Shown here in pieces: positions 1 to 5,989 of a stretch of DNA of 7,232 nucleotides. The translations under genes were made by a program, and so were the position numbers. The notes beneath the pieces are model-generated. The model did no database searches and was not told the DNA's origin. It saw nothing but the letters and a program-made list of their open reading frames with translations. Numbering within the stretch: the stretch's first letter is position 1; every line of letters starts with the position of its first letter. The stretch comes from an uncultured Verrucomicrobium sp. Its GTDB lineage: Bacteria > Verrucomicrobiota > Verrucomicrobiia > Methylacidiphilales > GAS474. Where the stretch lies: the NCBI GenBank assembly GCA_903889845.1, contig CAISZB010000152.1, positions 1 to 7,232 of the forward strand, given 5' to 3'.

Positions 1-42
1 AACTGCCGCTTTCGGCCACTCAGCCACAGCTCCTTTTCCTTG

Positions 43-57
43 CCTCCCGAAGGGAGG
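43..57. other. Short GC-rich inverted repeat
   Basis: CCTCCC at 43-48 and GGGAGG at 52-57 form a 6-bp stem with a 3-nt loop. It lies about 45 bp beyond the isomerase stop codon, and a further GGGAGG copy follows at 62-67. There is no T tract on either side. It could be a second element of a tandem transcription end, or belong to a gene left of the window. Otherwise I see nothing in bases 1-73. Confidence 0.3.
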
Positions 58-73
58 TGCAGGGAGGGGTAGA

Positions 74-98
74 TTGCCGTCGTTAAAAAAGACGGCAA
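74..98 (-). terminator. Stem-loop after the isomerase gene, probable terminator
   Basis: An 8-bp perfect inverted repeat (TTGCCGTC at 74-81, GACGGCAA at 91-98) with a 9-nt loop begins 5 bp beyond the stop codon of the leftward isomerase gene. Read on the minus strand, the loop contains a run of six T, but the sequence after the stem (tctacccctccc) lacks a U tract, so it is not a textbook intrinsic terminator. It may instead act as an mRNA 3' end stabiliser or work with Rho. The position directly after the last gene of the operon is the main support. Confidence 0.5.
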
Positions 99-103
99 GA
101 AAA

Positions 104-877
104 TTAAGCGGTCGCCAACTTCTTCGCGATGTGGTCGAAGCTGATTTTCAGGGAATCGAAGGGGTCGCCGGGGCAGGTGTCCTGCTCGACGATGAACCAC
201 TCGCACCCGGCGGCCTCGGCGGCGGCGACGATGCCGGGCCAGTCGAGGTTGCCCTTGCCGATTTCGGCGAAGGCGGGCTTGTCCGCAAGGGTGAAGGCGT
301 AGTCCTTCATGTGGAGCAGCGGGAGCCGCCCCTTCAACTTCCGGCACCAGGCCGCCGGATCGCCGCCGCCGAATTGGACCCAGTAGGTGTCGATCTCCCC
401 CTGGAGGTTCCGGGCGTCGGTCTGCCGATAGATGGCGTCGAGGACGGTCCCCTCGGAATGCGGCAGGAACTCGATGGCGTGGTTGTGGTAGGTGAGGACC
501 TGACCGGCTTGGCGCAGGACGGCCCCGGCCTTGTCGAGGTCGGCGATGAGGCTGGCGAGGTCCTCGGGCTTCGCCCAGTCGACCCCGTTGGGATAGGGAT
601 AGGCGGTGTAGCGACAGTTCAGTTTCTTGAGCCGCTCGACGATCTTCTCCGGCTCTTTGCGGATAACGTCCCCGGGTTCGTGGGTGGCGCAGCAGATGAG
701 GCCGGTTTCTTTCAGGATCGCGTTCAAGTCTTCCTCGGCGATCGGCCCCATGCCGCTGACCTGGACGGCGCGATAGCCGATGGCGGCGACTTTTTTCAAC
801 GTCTCCGCAATCTCCTCCGGCGTCTTGAGGTGGTCGCGGAGGGTGTAGAGCTGGGCGGCGACTTGGGAGAGGTTCAT
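104..877 (-). CDS. Sugar phosphate isomerase/epimerase family protein (xylose isomerase-like TIM barrel)
   Basis: This 257-residue cytoplasmic protein has the size and motif order of the AP-endonuclease-2/xylose-isomerase-like TIM-barrel family, which includes IolE, hydroxypyruvate isomerase and YcjR-type epimerases. Likely metal and substrate ligands are visible: H66 (strand 3 region), Y-H-N-H with E136 (130-136), G-E-I-D (160-163), L-H-M-K-D (188-192), the E-I-G-x-G-x-L-D-W loop (205-213) and E231 in F-I-V-E-Q-D. Members usually hold one divalent metal and isomerise, epimerise or dehydrate sugars or keto-sugars. No signal peptide is seen. The ATG at 877 lies 6 bp after the stop of the upstream oxidoreductase, so the two are almost certainly cotranscribed and probably translationally coupled. 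The start has no SD sequence. The family is clear; the substrate is unknown. By analogy with E. coli ycjS/ycjR or bacterial iolG/iolE pairs, it may act on the keto product of the oxidoreductase, which is inference. Confidence 0.9.
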   Translation of the reverse strand: MNLSQVAAQLYTLRDHLKTPEEIAETLKKVAAIGYRAVQVSGMGPIAEEDLNAILKETGLICCATHEPGDVIRKEPEKIVERLKKLNCRYTAYPYPNGVDWAKPEDLASLIADLDKAGAVLRQAGQVLTYHNHAIEFLPHSEGTVLDAIYRQTDARNLQGEIDTYWVQFGGGDPAAWCRKLKGRLPLLHMKDYAFTLADKPAFAEIGKGNLDWPGIVAAAEAAGCEWFIVEQDTCPGDPFDSLKISFDHIAKKLATA

Positions 878-883
878 TTGGGC

Positions 884-2020
884 TTAGGCGGCAACCTTCT
901 TCGACCGGGGGGAGGCAGCGATTTTCTGGAGGAGGACCTTCTCGTAGTGGCGTCCGTCGAGGGGCAGGGCGACAGTGCGATCCTCGAAGGAGGAGAGAAG
1001 CATGGCGTTGGCTAGCTCGTCGGAATAAATGCCTTCCTCGGCGGGAGCCAGCAGGGGCGCGCCGTCGAGGATCGCCTCGGTGAAATTGAGCATGATGCCC
1101 ACGTGCTGTGTCCCGTGGCCGTCGCAGGGGATGACCCGCTCGGTCGTCTTCGGGCGGGAGAACCGTTCCGCGGTGGTGCGGTTGAACTCGCTCGTCGGCA
1201 TCTCGTTTTCCGTGAAGGTGACGACGTTATTCTCGACGACCACCTTTCCCTTTTCGGCGGCGATCTCCAGGCGGTTTGAGCCGGGAGCCTCGCCGGTGGA
1301 GGCGATGAAGGTGGCGGTGAGGCCGTCGGCGTAGGAGAGGTAGGCGGTCACCTCGTCCTCGACCTCGATGTCATGATATTTGCCGAGGTGACAGAAGGCG
1401 CGGATGCTCTGCGGCCGCCCGAAGAGCCAGCAGAGGAGGTCGAGGTTATGCGGGCACTGATTGAGGAGGAGGACGCCGCCCCCCTCCCCCTGCCATGTGG
1501 CGCGCCAGCTCCCGGAGGCGTAGTAAGCGTTGGAACGGAACCAATCGGTGATGGTCCATTGGACCCGACGGACGGCCCCCAGGGTGCCGTCCCGGATCAT
1601 CCGCCGGATCGTGGCGTAGTAGGGATCGGTCCGCTGATTAAACATGGCGGCGAAGACGGTCTTCCTGCCCTTGGGCTGGGCCGCATGGGCGGCGATCAGC
1701 TTTTCGCAATCGGCCGTGTGGACGGAGATCGGCTTCTCGACGAGGACATGGAGTCCCTTCTCCAGCGCGGCGACGCCGATGCCCGTGTGGGAATAGTGGG
1801 GCGTCGCGATCAGGACGGCGTCGATCTTCCCCGAGGCGAGCATCGCCTCCGGCGTCGGGAAATAGGGGACGGAGGAGAACGGGGCCGCCGACGCGGGCTC
1901 GACGTCGGAGACGGCGGCGAGCTGCAAGCGGGGGATTTTTCCCTCAAGGATGTTGCGGGCGTGGCTGGCGCCCATCGAACCGAGGCCGATGACGCCGATG
2001 CGGACGGAGGAGGAAGGCAT
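884..2020 (-). CDS. Gfo/Idh/MocA family NAD(P)-dependent oxidoreductase (canonical type)
   Basis: A 378-residue protein of normal family length. The N-terminal Rossmann fold shows V-I-G-L-G-S-M-G (10-17), an acidic residue at the end of strand 2 (D39), which in this family usually indicates NAD(H) preference, A-T-P-H-x-x-H (72-78) and the signature E-K-P (95-97). The C-terminal alpha/beta domain contains G-G-G-V-L-L-L-N-Q-C-P-H-N-L-D (180-194), whose H191 and D194 fit the catalytic His and its partner. Related enzymes oxidise or reduce a ring hydroxyl of sugars, inositols or glycosides. It is the first gene of a leftward operon, with the isomerase following after 6 bp. The divergent LacI-type regulator starts 75 bp away, implying control by that repressor. 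The ATG at 2020 is chosen because the GxGxxG motif follows at the usual distance; upstream mRNA is pyrimidine-rich with no SD. Family is secure; the substrate is not deducible. Confidence 0.93.
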   Translation of the reverse strand: MPSSSVRIGVIGLGSMGASHARNILEGKIPRLQLAAVSDVEPASAAPFSSVPYFPTPEAMLASGKIDAVLIATPHYSHTGIGVAALEKGLHVLVEKPISVHTADCEKLIAAHAAQPKGRKTVFAAMFNQRTDPYYATIRRMIRDGTLGAVRRVQWTITDWFRSNAYYASGSWRATWQGEGGGVLLLNQCPHNLDLLCWLFGRPQSIRAFCHLGKYHDIEVEDEVTAYLSYADGLTATFIASTGEAPGSNRLEIAAEKGKVVVENNVVTFTENEMPTSEFNRTTAERFSRPKTTERVIPCDGHGTQHVGIMLNFTEAILDGAPLLAPAEEGIYSDELANAMLLSSFEDRTVALPLDGRHYEKVLLQKIAASPRSKKVAA

Positions 2021-2044
2021 GGGATGAAAAGGTAGGAGGGTGAA

Positions 2045-2073
2045 ATTAAGGTTTGATTTCCTACACGTGTTAG
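2045..2073 (-). promoter_or_regulatory. Putative promoter of the leftward oxidoreductase-isomerase operon
   Basis: On the minus strand CTAACA (2073-2068) and CTTAAT (2050-2045) match the -35 and -10 consensus at four of six positions each, with 17-bp spacing. Transcription would begin near 2038, giving a leader of roughly 17 nt before the ATG at 2020. The -35 hexamer overlaps the palindrome at 2063-2070. Four-of-six matches arise by chance, so this is tentative. Confidence 0.35.
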
Positions 2074-2082
2074 CATCATACT
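2053..2082 (+). promoter_or_regulatory. Putative promoter of the lacI-type regulator gene
   Basis: TTGATT (2053-2058) and CATACT (2077-2082) each match the sigma-70 type consensus at four of six positions with an 18-bp spacer. The predicted start near 2089 leaves only about 6 nt before the ATG at 2096, which would make this an almost leaderless mRNA and would agree with the missing SD. The palindrome at 2063-2070 falls inside the spacer, a position where a bound repressor would block RNA polymerase. Confidence 0.35.
2063..2070. promoter_or_regulatory. Candidate LacI-family operator core
   Basis: ACACGTGT is a perfect 8-bp palindrome with a central CpG, as expected for LacI/GalR-family operators, where the hinge-helix leucine inserts at a central CG step. 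The flanks are imperfect: TAG on the right side, CCT on the left, so a full symmetric CTA/TAG extension is only half present. It is the only such palindrome in the 75-bp divergent region and overlaps both putative promoters. Assignment to the adjacent regulator is inference from position. Confidence 0.5.
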
Positions 2083-2095
2083 CGACCCGTTCGCC

Positions 2096-3166
2096 ATGTC
2101 AACCCAAAGCCCCTCCCCTTCCGGGCCGATCCGCTCCACCGCAGGGCTGGCGGCCCGCCTCGGGCTTTCCCGGTGGACCGTCTCCCGCGTCCTCAACGGC
2201 CATCCCGGGATTCATCCCGAGACCCGGGAACGGGTCGAGCGGGAGATGAAGAAGCTCCACTTCTCCCCCAGCGCGATGGCCCGGGGCCTGCGCGGGGGGC
2301 GGACCGGGACGGTCGGCATCGGCATCCAGGACCTGGAGAACTTCAACCTCGTCTCCAAGGTCTCCCTGCTCAACGAACGTCTGCGCGCCCAGCACCTCCA
2401 CGGCCTCCTCGAATTCAGCGACGGCCAAGCCGACCTGGAGGAGGCAATCCTCCACCGCTTCATCGCGGCGAAGGTCGAGGGGGTGGTTTTCTTCGGCGGC
2501 GTCCTGCCGCGCCATCATGCCGTCTTCAAGGCCCTGACCCAGGCGGGTATCCCCTTCGCCCCCATCGATCCCTACGACGGCACGCTGCCGGGGGCGATCG
2601 TTACCGACCGGGCCGCCGCCATCCGGCAGGCCGCCGAACACCTGCTGGCACTGGGCCACCGCCGCTTCGCCACCCTGGGCATCGATCCCGCCACGCCTTA
2701 CGGCGCGATCCGGATCGGCGCCCTGCGGGAATGCCTCGCCAAGGAAAAGGCGACGTGGCTCCCCTTCTTCGAGAAGGAAGCGCCCCGGATGGACTTCGAC
2801 TATGGTCGCCGCCTGGCGGAACGGCTCCTGACCGAGGCCGGCACCGCGCGAGAAGGACCGACAGCCCTGATCGCGTTGAACGACCGCATCGCCTTCGGTG
2901 CGATGGAGGGCCTCAAGCGGCGGGGCCGCCGCATCCCGCACGATTTTTCGATCGTCGGCTACGACAATTCCGACCTCGGCGCCTTCGCCTCGCCCGGCCT
3001 CACCACCATCGACGCGCGCGCCGACCTCCTGGTCGAGCACGCGCAAAAACGGCTCCTGGCCCGGATCGCAGGCACGAAGCAGAAAGAACCCTCCCCCACC
3101 CCACGCCGCCTCCTCGTCGCGCCCGAACTCCTTGTCCGGGAGTCGACGTCCGCGCCGCCGCGGTGA
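2096..3166 (+). CDS. LacI/GalR-family transcriptional regulator
   Basis: This 356-residue protein has the complete LacI-family layout. A helix-turn-helix spans about residues 14-35 (L-A-A-R-L-G-L-S-R-W-T-V-S-R-V-L-N-G), followed by the H-P-x-T-R-E-R-V helix and a hinge helix (A-M-A-R-G-L-R-G, about 60-67) whose L65 corresponds to the DNA-intercalating leucine. The recognition-helix positions equal to Tyr17-Gln18 of E. coli LacI are R26-W27 here. The rest is a periplasmic-binding-protein-like effector domain, ending with the typical I-V-G-Y-D-N-S and S-P-G-L-T-T-I segments. A 13-residue N-terminal extension rich in Ser/Pro precedes the HTH. It is divergent from the oxidoreductase-isomerase operon and 47 bp upstream of a second oxidoreductase, so it probably represses both arms until a sugar or sugar derivative binds. 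The effector is not known. No SD is seen at the ATG. Confidence 0.94.
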   Translation: MSTQSPSPSGPIRSTAGLAARLGLSRWTVSRVLNGHPGIHPETRERVEREMKKLHFSPSAMARGLRGGRTGTVGIGIQDLENFNLVSKVSLLNERLRAQHLHGLLEFSDGQADLEEAILHRFIAAKVEGVVFFGGVLPRHHAVFKALTQAGIPFAPIDPYDGTLPGAIVTDRAAAIRQAAEHLLALGHRRFATLGIDPATPYGAIRIGALRECLAKEKATWLPFFEKEAPRMDFDYGRRLAERLLTEAGTAREGPTALIALNDRIAFGAMEGLKRRGRRIPHDFSIVGYDNSDLGAFASPGLTTIDARADLLVEHAQKRLLARIAGTKQKEPSPTPRRLLVAPELLVRESTSAPPR

Positions 3167-3213
3167 TCTCCCCATTTCTCCCCCAACAACACCAACCCCC
3201 ATACCCCACCACC
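3167..3213 (+). other. G-free, C/A-rich intercistronic spacer
   Basis: Between the regulator stop codon and the next ATG lie 47 nt containing 28 C, 12 A, 7 T and no G on the coding strand. There is no SD-like purine run, no promoter-like hexamer pair and no copy of the ACACGTGT palindrome, so the downstream gene is most simply cotranscribed with the regulator. Such C-rich, G-poor, unstructured RNA resembles Rho-utilisation sites and also S1-favourable leaders; which role applies cannot be decided here. Confidence 0.55.
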
Positions 3214-4299
3214 ATGTCCTCCTCCGATGGAATGAATTACGCCCCGAAGGGCAAACCCGCCCCTGTCGTCAAGGAAGGGGAATTCCCCTTCGCCGCCGTC
3301 GCCCTCGACCACGGCCACATCTACGGCCAGTGCAACGGGCTGCTCGAGGCGGGCGGCGACCTCCGCTTCGTCTACGATCCCGACCCGAAGAAGGTCGAGG
3401 ACTTCATCAAGAAATTCCCGCAGGCGAAGCCCGCTCCCTCGCTTGAGGCAATCCTCGACGACCCGGCAATCCGCCTCGTCGCCGCCGCCGCCATCCCCTG
3501 CGACCGCGGCCCCCTGGGCGTCCGCGTCCTGGAGGCGGGAAAAGACTACTTCACCGACAAGGCCCCCTTCACCACCCTCGACCAGCTGGAGAAGGCCCGG
3601 GAGACCACCGCCCGGACCGGCAAGAAGTACATGGTCTATTATAGCGAGCGGCTCCACGTCGAATGCGCCGTCGCCGCCGGGGATCTGGTCGCCTCCGGGG
3701 CGATCGGGCGCGTCCTCCAGGTCATCGGCCTCGGGCCGCACCGCCACGGCGCCCCCGGCTCCCGGCCCGGCTGGTTCTACGAGAAGGCGAAGTACGGCGG
3801 CATCCTCTGCGACATCGGCAGCCACCAGATCGAGCAATACCTCTTCTACTCCGGCGCGCAGGACGCCACGGTGACCGAGGCCGCCGTCGCCAACTACGGC
3901 CATCCCGATTATCCCGAGCTGGAAGATTACGGCCACGCGAACCTCGTCGGCGACAACGGGACGACGAACCACTTCCGCGTCGATTGGTTCACCCCGGACG
4001 GCCTCCGCACCTGGGGCGACGGGCGGACGATCCTCCTGGGAACGAAAGGCTATATCGAGATGCGCAAGTACATCGACATCGGGCGGGAGGGCGAAGCCGG
4101 GCAGGGCAACCAACTCTTCCTGGTCAACCAGGAAGGAACGAAGCACCTCTCCCTCGAAGGGAAAGTGGGCTATCCCTTCTTCGGCCAACTCATCCTCGAC
4201 TGCCTGAACCGGACCGAGACCGCCATGACCCAGCGCCACGCCTTCAAGGCGGCGGAGCTGTGCCTGAAGGCGCAGGCAGTGGCACGACGGCTTTCCTAA
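3214..4299 (+). CDS. Gfo/Idh/MocA-like oxidoreductase, divergent subfamily
   Basis: A 361-residue protein with the overall two-domain plan of the family but unusual motifs. Where GxGxxG is expected it has [10 protein letters not shown] (30-39), followed by strand 2 ending in V-Y-D-P-D (53-57); the E-K-P signature is replaced by D-K-A-P (115-118). The catalytic-domain region keeps [14 protein letters not shown] (195-208), with H204 as probable catalytic residue and D200 and E207 near it. I recognise a subfamily with the H-G-H-I-Y-G motif that is usually annotated only generically. The ATG at 3214 is preferred; a second ATG at 3232 (residue 7) is possible. The same frame is open upstream through the regulator gene, but that part is Pro/Arg-rich shadow sequence. 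It is probably cotranscribed with the regulator and ends in a 4-bp tail-to-tail overlap with the helicase gene. Cofactor use and substrate are unknown. Confidence 0.88.
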   Translation: MSSSDGMNYAPKGKPAPVVKEGEFPFAAVALDHGHIYGQCNGLLEAGGDLRFVYDPDPKKVEDFIKKFPQAKPAPSLEAILDDPAIRLVAAAAIPCDRGPLGVRVLEAGKDYFTDKAPFTTLDQLEKARETTARTGKKYMVYYSERLHVECAVAAGDLVASGAIGRVLQVIGLGPHRHGAPGSRPGWFYEKAKYGGILCDIGSHQIEQYLFYSGAQDATVTEAAVANYGHPDYPELEDYGHANLVGDNGTTNHFRVDWFTPDGLRTWGDGRTILLGTKGYIEMRKYIDIGREGEAGQGNQLFLVNQEGTKHLSLEGKVGYPFFGQLILDCLNRTETAMTQRHAFKAAELCLKAQAVARRLS

Positions 4300-5750
4300 C
4301 GCCCGCGATAATGTCCACCGCCGCCCCCGCCTGACGAGGGGCGGCGCGCGGGACGGGACGGCGCGTGCCCTCCCGATCCAGTCGAGGGCCTAGAGACCGA
4401 AGACGAGGAAGACGAAGACGAAGAGGACGAGGAAGAGGAAGACCGCTGCCCCCCGCGGCCTCCGCCGCCCCCCTGGGACCGACCCCGGCCCTGGCCGCCG
4501 CCACCGCCGCGACGCTGACCCTGACCTTGAAAACGGGACCCGCGCTGGGGCTCCGGCGCTTGGGTAGGCAGGGCGGCATCGCTCGCGTAGGGATGCTCCT
4601 TGCGGACGGGAATCGTCTGGCGGATCGTCCGCTCGATGTCGCGCAGCAGGCCCCGTTCGTCGGGACCGCAGAAGGCGATCGCCACCCCGTCCTTCCCGGC
4701 GCGCGCCGTCCGCCCGATGCGGTGGACGTAAGACTCCGGCTCCATCGGGAGGTCGTAATTGACGACGAGGGCCACCCCCTTCACGTCGATGCCGCGGGCG
4801 GCGATATCCGTCGCGACGAGGACGCGGACCTTGCCGTCGCGGAAATTCTCCAGCGCCCGCTGCCGGGCCCCCTGCGACTTGTTCCCGTGGATCGCGTCGG
4901 CCCGGACGCCGTCGATGGCCAGGCGGTCGACCAGGCGGTTCGCCCCGTGCTTCATCTTCACGAAGACGAGGACCAGGCCCTCCAGGTACTCCTGCTTCAG
5001 CAGGTGGACGAGGAGCCGGGGCTTGTTCTCCTTCGAGACGTGGCAGAGGTGCTGCTCGATCCGCTCCGCCGTCGTCGCCACCGGCGTCACCTCGACGCGG
5101 GCGGGATGATGGAGCAGCTTCGCGGCGATCTCCTGGATCGTCTCCGGCATCGTCGCGGAAAAGAGGAGGGACTGCCGCTTCGAGCCCGTCGGCAGGAGGG
5201 CCAGGATCTTGCGGATATCGTTGATGAAGCCCATGTCGAGCATCCGGTCGGCCTCGTCGAGGACGAAGACCTCGACCGCGGAAAGGTCGGCGTGGCGTTG
5301 CTGGACGAGGTCGAGGAGGCGACCCGGCGTCGCGATGAGGACGTCGAGGCCCCGGCGGAGCGCCGTCACCTGCGGCCCCTGGCCGACGCCGCCGAAGATG
5401 ACCGCCTTCGAGAGGCGGAGGTGCTTCCCGTAATCGGCGAAGCTCTGCCCGATCTGCGCCGCCAGTTCCCGCGTCGGCGTCAGGATCAGGACGCGCATCT
5501 GACGCGGCCCCGCCGTCTTCGGATTCGCCTGGAGGCGATGGAGGATCGGCAGCGCGAAGGCCGCCGTCTTCCCCGTCCCCGTCTGGGCGATGCCGACGAG
5601 GTCCTTCCCCTCCATGAGATGCGGGATCGCCTGGGCCTGGATCGGGGAAGGATGGATGTAATGCTTCTCGTGCAACGCCCGCCGGAGCGGCTCGCAAAGG
5701 TTGAGGGAGTCAAAGGTCACATCGGTGACGGGAATCAATTTCGAAGTCAT
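4296..5750 (-). CDS. DEAD-box ATP-dependent RNA helicase, RhlE-like, with Gly/Arg/Ser-rich tail
   Basis: A 484-residue protein with all core motifs in order: Q motif with F13 and Q38, motif I A-Q-T-G-T-G-K-T (55-62), Ia P-T-R-E-L-A (92-97), T-P-G-R (141-144), D-E-A-D (165-168), S-A-T (198-200), [10 protein letters not shown] (313-322) and H-R-I-G-R-T-A-R (343-350). It should unwind short RNA duplexes using ATP, in ribosome assembly, mRNA turnover or cold adaptation. The tail from about residue 392 is low complexity: RGG-like G/R/Q blocks, 15 consecutive Ser (437-451) and a final glycine run, probably a disordered RNA-binding extension. The ATG at 5750 is chosen because it sits just before the Q motif; an in-frame TTG at 5819 would add a basic 23-residue extension and is less likely. 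The leader has no SD and ends in seven U. The gene is monocistronic here and converges on the oxidoreductase gene. Confidence 0.95.
   Translation of the reverse strand: MTSKLIPVTDVTFDSLNLCEPLRRALHEKHYIHPSPIQAQAIPHLMEGKDLVGIAQTGTGKTAAFALPILHRLQANPKTAGPRQMRVLILTPTRELAAQIGQSFADYGKHLRLSKAVIFGGVGQGPQVTALRRGLDVLIATPGRLLDLVQQRHADLSAVEVFVLDEADRMLDMGFINDIRKILALLPTGSKRQSLLFSATMPETIQEIAAKLLHHPARVEVTPVATTAERIEQHLCHVSKENKPRLLVHLLKQEYLEGLVLVFVKMKHGANRLVDRLAIDGVRADAIHGNKSQGARQRALENFRDGKVRVLVATDIAARGIDVKGVALVVNYDLPMEPESYVHRIGRTARAGKDGVAIAFCGPDERGLLRDIERTIRQTIPVRKEHPYASDAALPTQAPEPQRGSRFQGQGQRRGGGGGQGRGRSQGGGGGRGGQRSSSSSSSSSSSSSSSVSRPSTGSGGHAPSRPARRPSSGGGGGGHYRGR
4319..4346. terminator. GC-rich perfect hairpin at the convergent gene ends
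   Basis: CGCCGCCCC (4319-4327) pairs perfectly with GGGGCGGCG (4338-4346) around a 10-nt loop. It starts 20 bp after the stop codon of the rightward oxidoreductase and lies inside the last codons of the leftward helicase gene. With no gap between the two genes, this is the only obvious structure that could stop or stabilise either transcript. No T tract follows on either strand, so factor-independent termination is doubtful, and GC-rich glycine/arginine coding could produce it by chance. Confidence 0.35.
4398..4442 (-). repeat. TCN trinucleotide tract encoding 15 serines
   Basis: Forty-five bases in the helicase gene consist only of TCT, TCC and TCG serine codons on the coding strand, with no AGC or AGT. 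The pattern resembles degenerated TCTTCN hexamer units, suggesting growth by replication slippage. Changes by whole units would alter tail length without breaking the frame. On the opposite strand it is a G/A-rich run interrupted by C. Confidence 0.75.
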
Positions 5751-5924
5751 AAAAAAAGCGGGAAAAAAGGAGGGAAATCGCGGCCCTTTTGGACTTTTGG
5801 GCCATTTCAAGTTCGCCAAGTCGAACAGCGCGAAGGGTCAGCGTCGCAGGATTCCCCGCTTCTGCAAGAAGGAAATAGAACGCGCCGCCCCCTTCTCCCC
5901 CAGACGGGCCTGATCAAAGCCCCC

Positions 5925-5950
5925 TAGGTATTTTTGTATTCCATTAGGTA
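5925..5950. repeat. Direct repeat TAGGTA with 20-bp period
   Basis: TAGGTA occurs at 5925-5930 and 5945-5950, start to start exactly 20 bp, about two helical turns, so both copies face the same side of the DNA. The first copy is part of CCTAGG (5923-5928), which recurs at 5971-5976. They lie upstream of the promoter-like pair of the receiver-HDOD gene, as expected for activator sites. The binding protein is unknown and short repeats can be accidental. Confidence 0.4.
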
Positions 5951-5960
5951 AATTGCCGCA

Positions 5961-5989
5961 ATGACACCGCCCTAGGAGTCGGCTACATT
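5961..5989 (+). promoter_or_regulatory. Putative promoter of the receiver-HDOD gene
   Basis: ATGACA (5961-5966) matches the -35 consensus at five of six positions and TACATT (5984-5989) matches the -10 at four of six, with the ideal 17-bp spacer. Transcription would start near 5996, giving a leader of about 25 nt before the ATG at 6021. A second CCTAGG (5971-5976) lies in the spacer, and TTGCCGCAA (5953-5961), an inverted repeat with a 1-bp centre, abuts the -35. A bound protein at either site could affect initiation. Confidence 0.5.

Noticed and set aside
74..1015. Long plus-strand open frame opposite the isomerase and oxidoreductase genes (313 residues)
   Set aside because: Antisense shadow: the minus strand encodes clear family motifs here, and the plus-strand product is Gly/Asp/Leu-biased with no recognisable domain.
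1100..1105. CACGTG inside the first oxidoreductase gene as a second operator
   Set aside because: It matches only the inner 6 bp of the candidate operator, lies deep in coding sequence and is expected by chance in GC-rich DNA.
2173..3213. Same-frame extension of the second oxidoreductase back through the regulator gene (708 residues in all)
   Set aside because: The extension is Pro/Arg/Gly-rich out-of-frame translation of the lacI-type gene, with no domain, while the oxidoreductase fold begins right after the ATG at 3214. An open frame of this length is common in GC-rich coding DNA.
2959..4239. Minus-strand open frame opposite the second oxidoreductase (426 residues)
   Set aside because: Composition is typical antisense Val/Gly/Asp-rich sequence without motifs; the plus strand carries the family signature.
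5751..5819. N-terminal helicase extension from a TTG start at 5819
   Set aside because: The added 23 residues are basic and Phe/Pro-rich with no family counterpart, and the ATG at 5750 places the Q motif at the usual distance from the N terminus.
4365..5927. Long plus-strand open frame opposite the helicase (520 residues)
   Set aside because: Arg/Asp/Leu-rich mirror of helicase codons; all DEAD-box motifs are on the minus strand in one uninterrupted frame.
5906..5940. GGGC/GCCC stem followed by a T-rich run as a plus-strand terminator
   Set aside because: The stem is only 4 bp with a 9-nt loop, and no plus-strand gene ends upstream of it.
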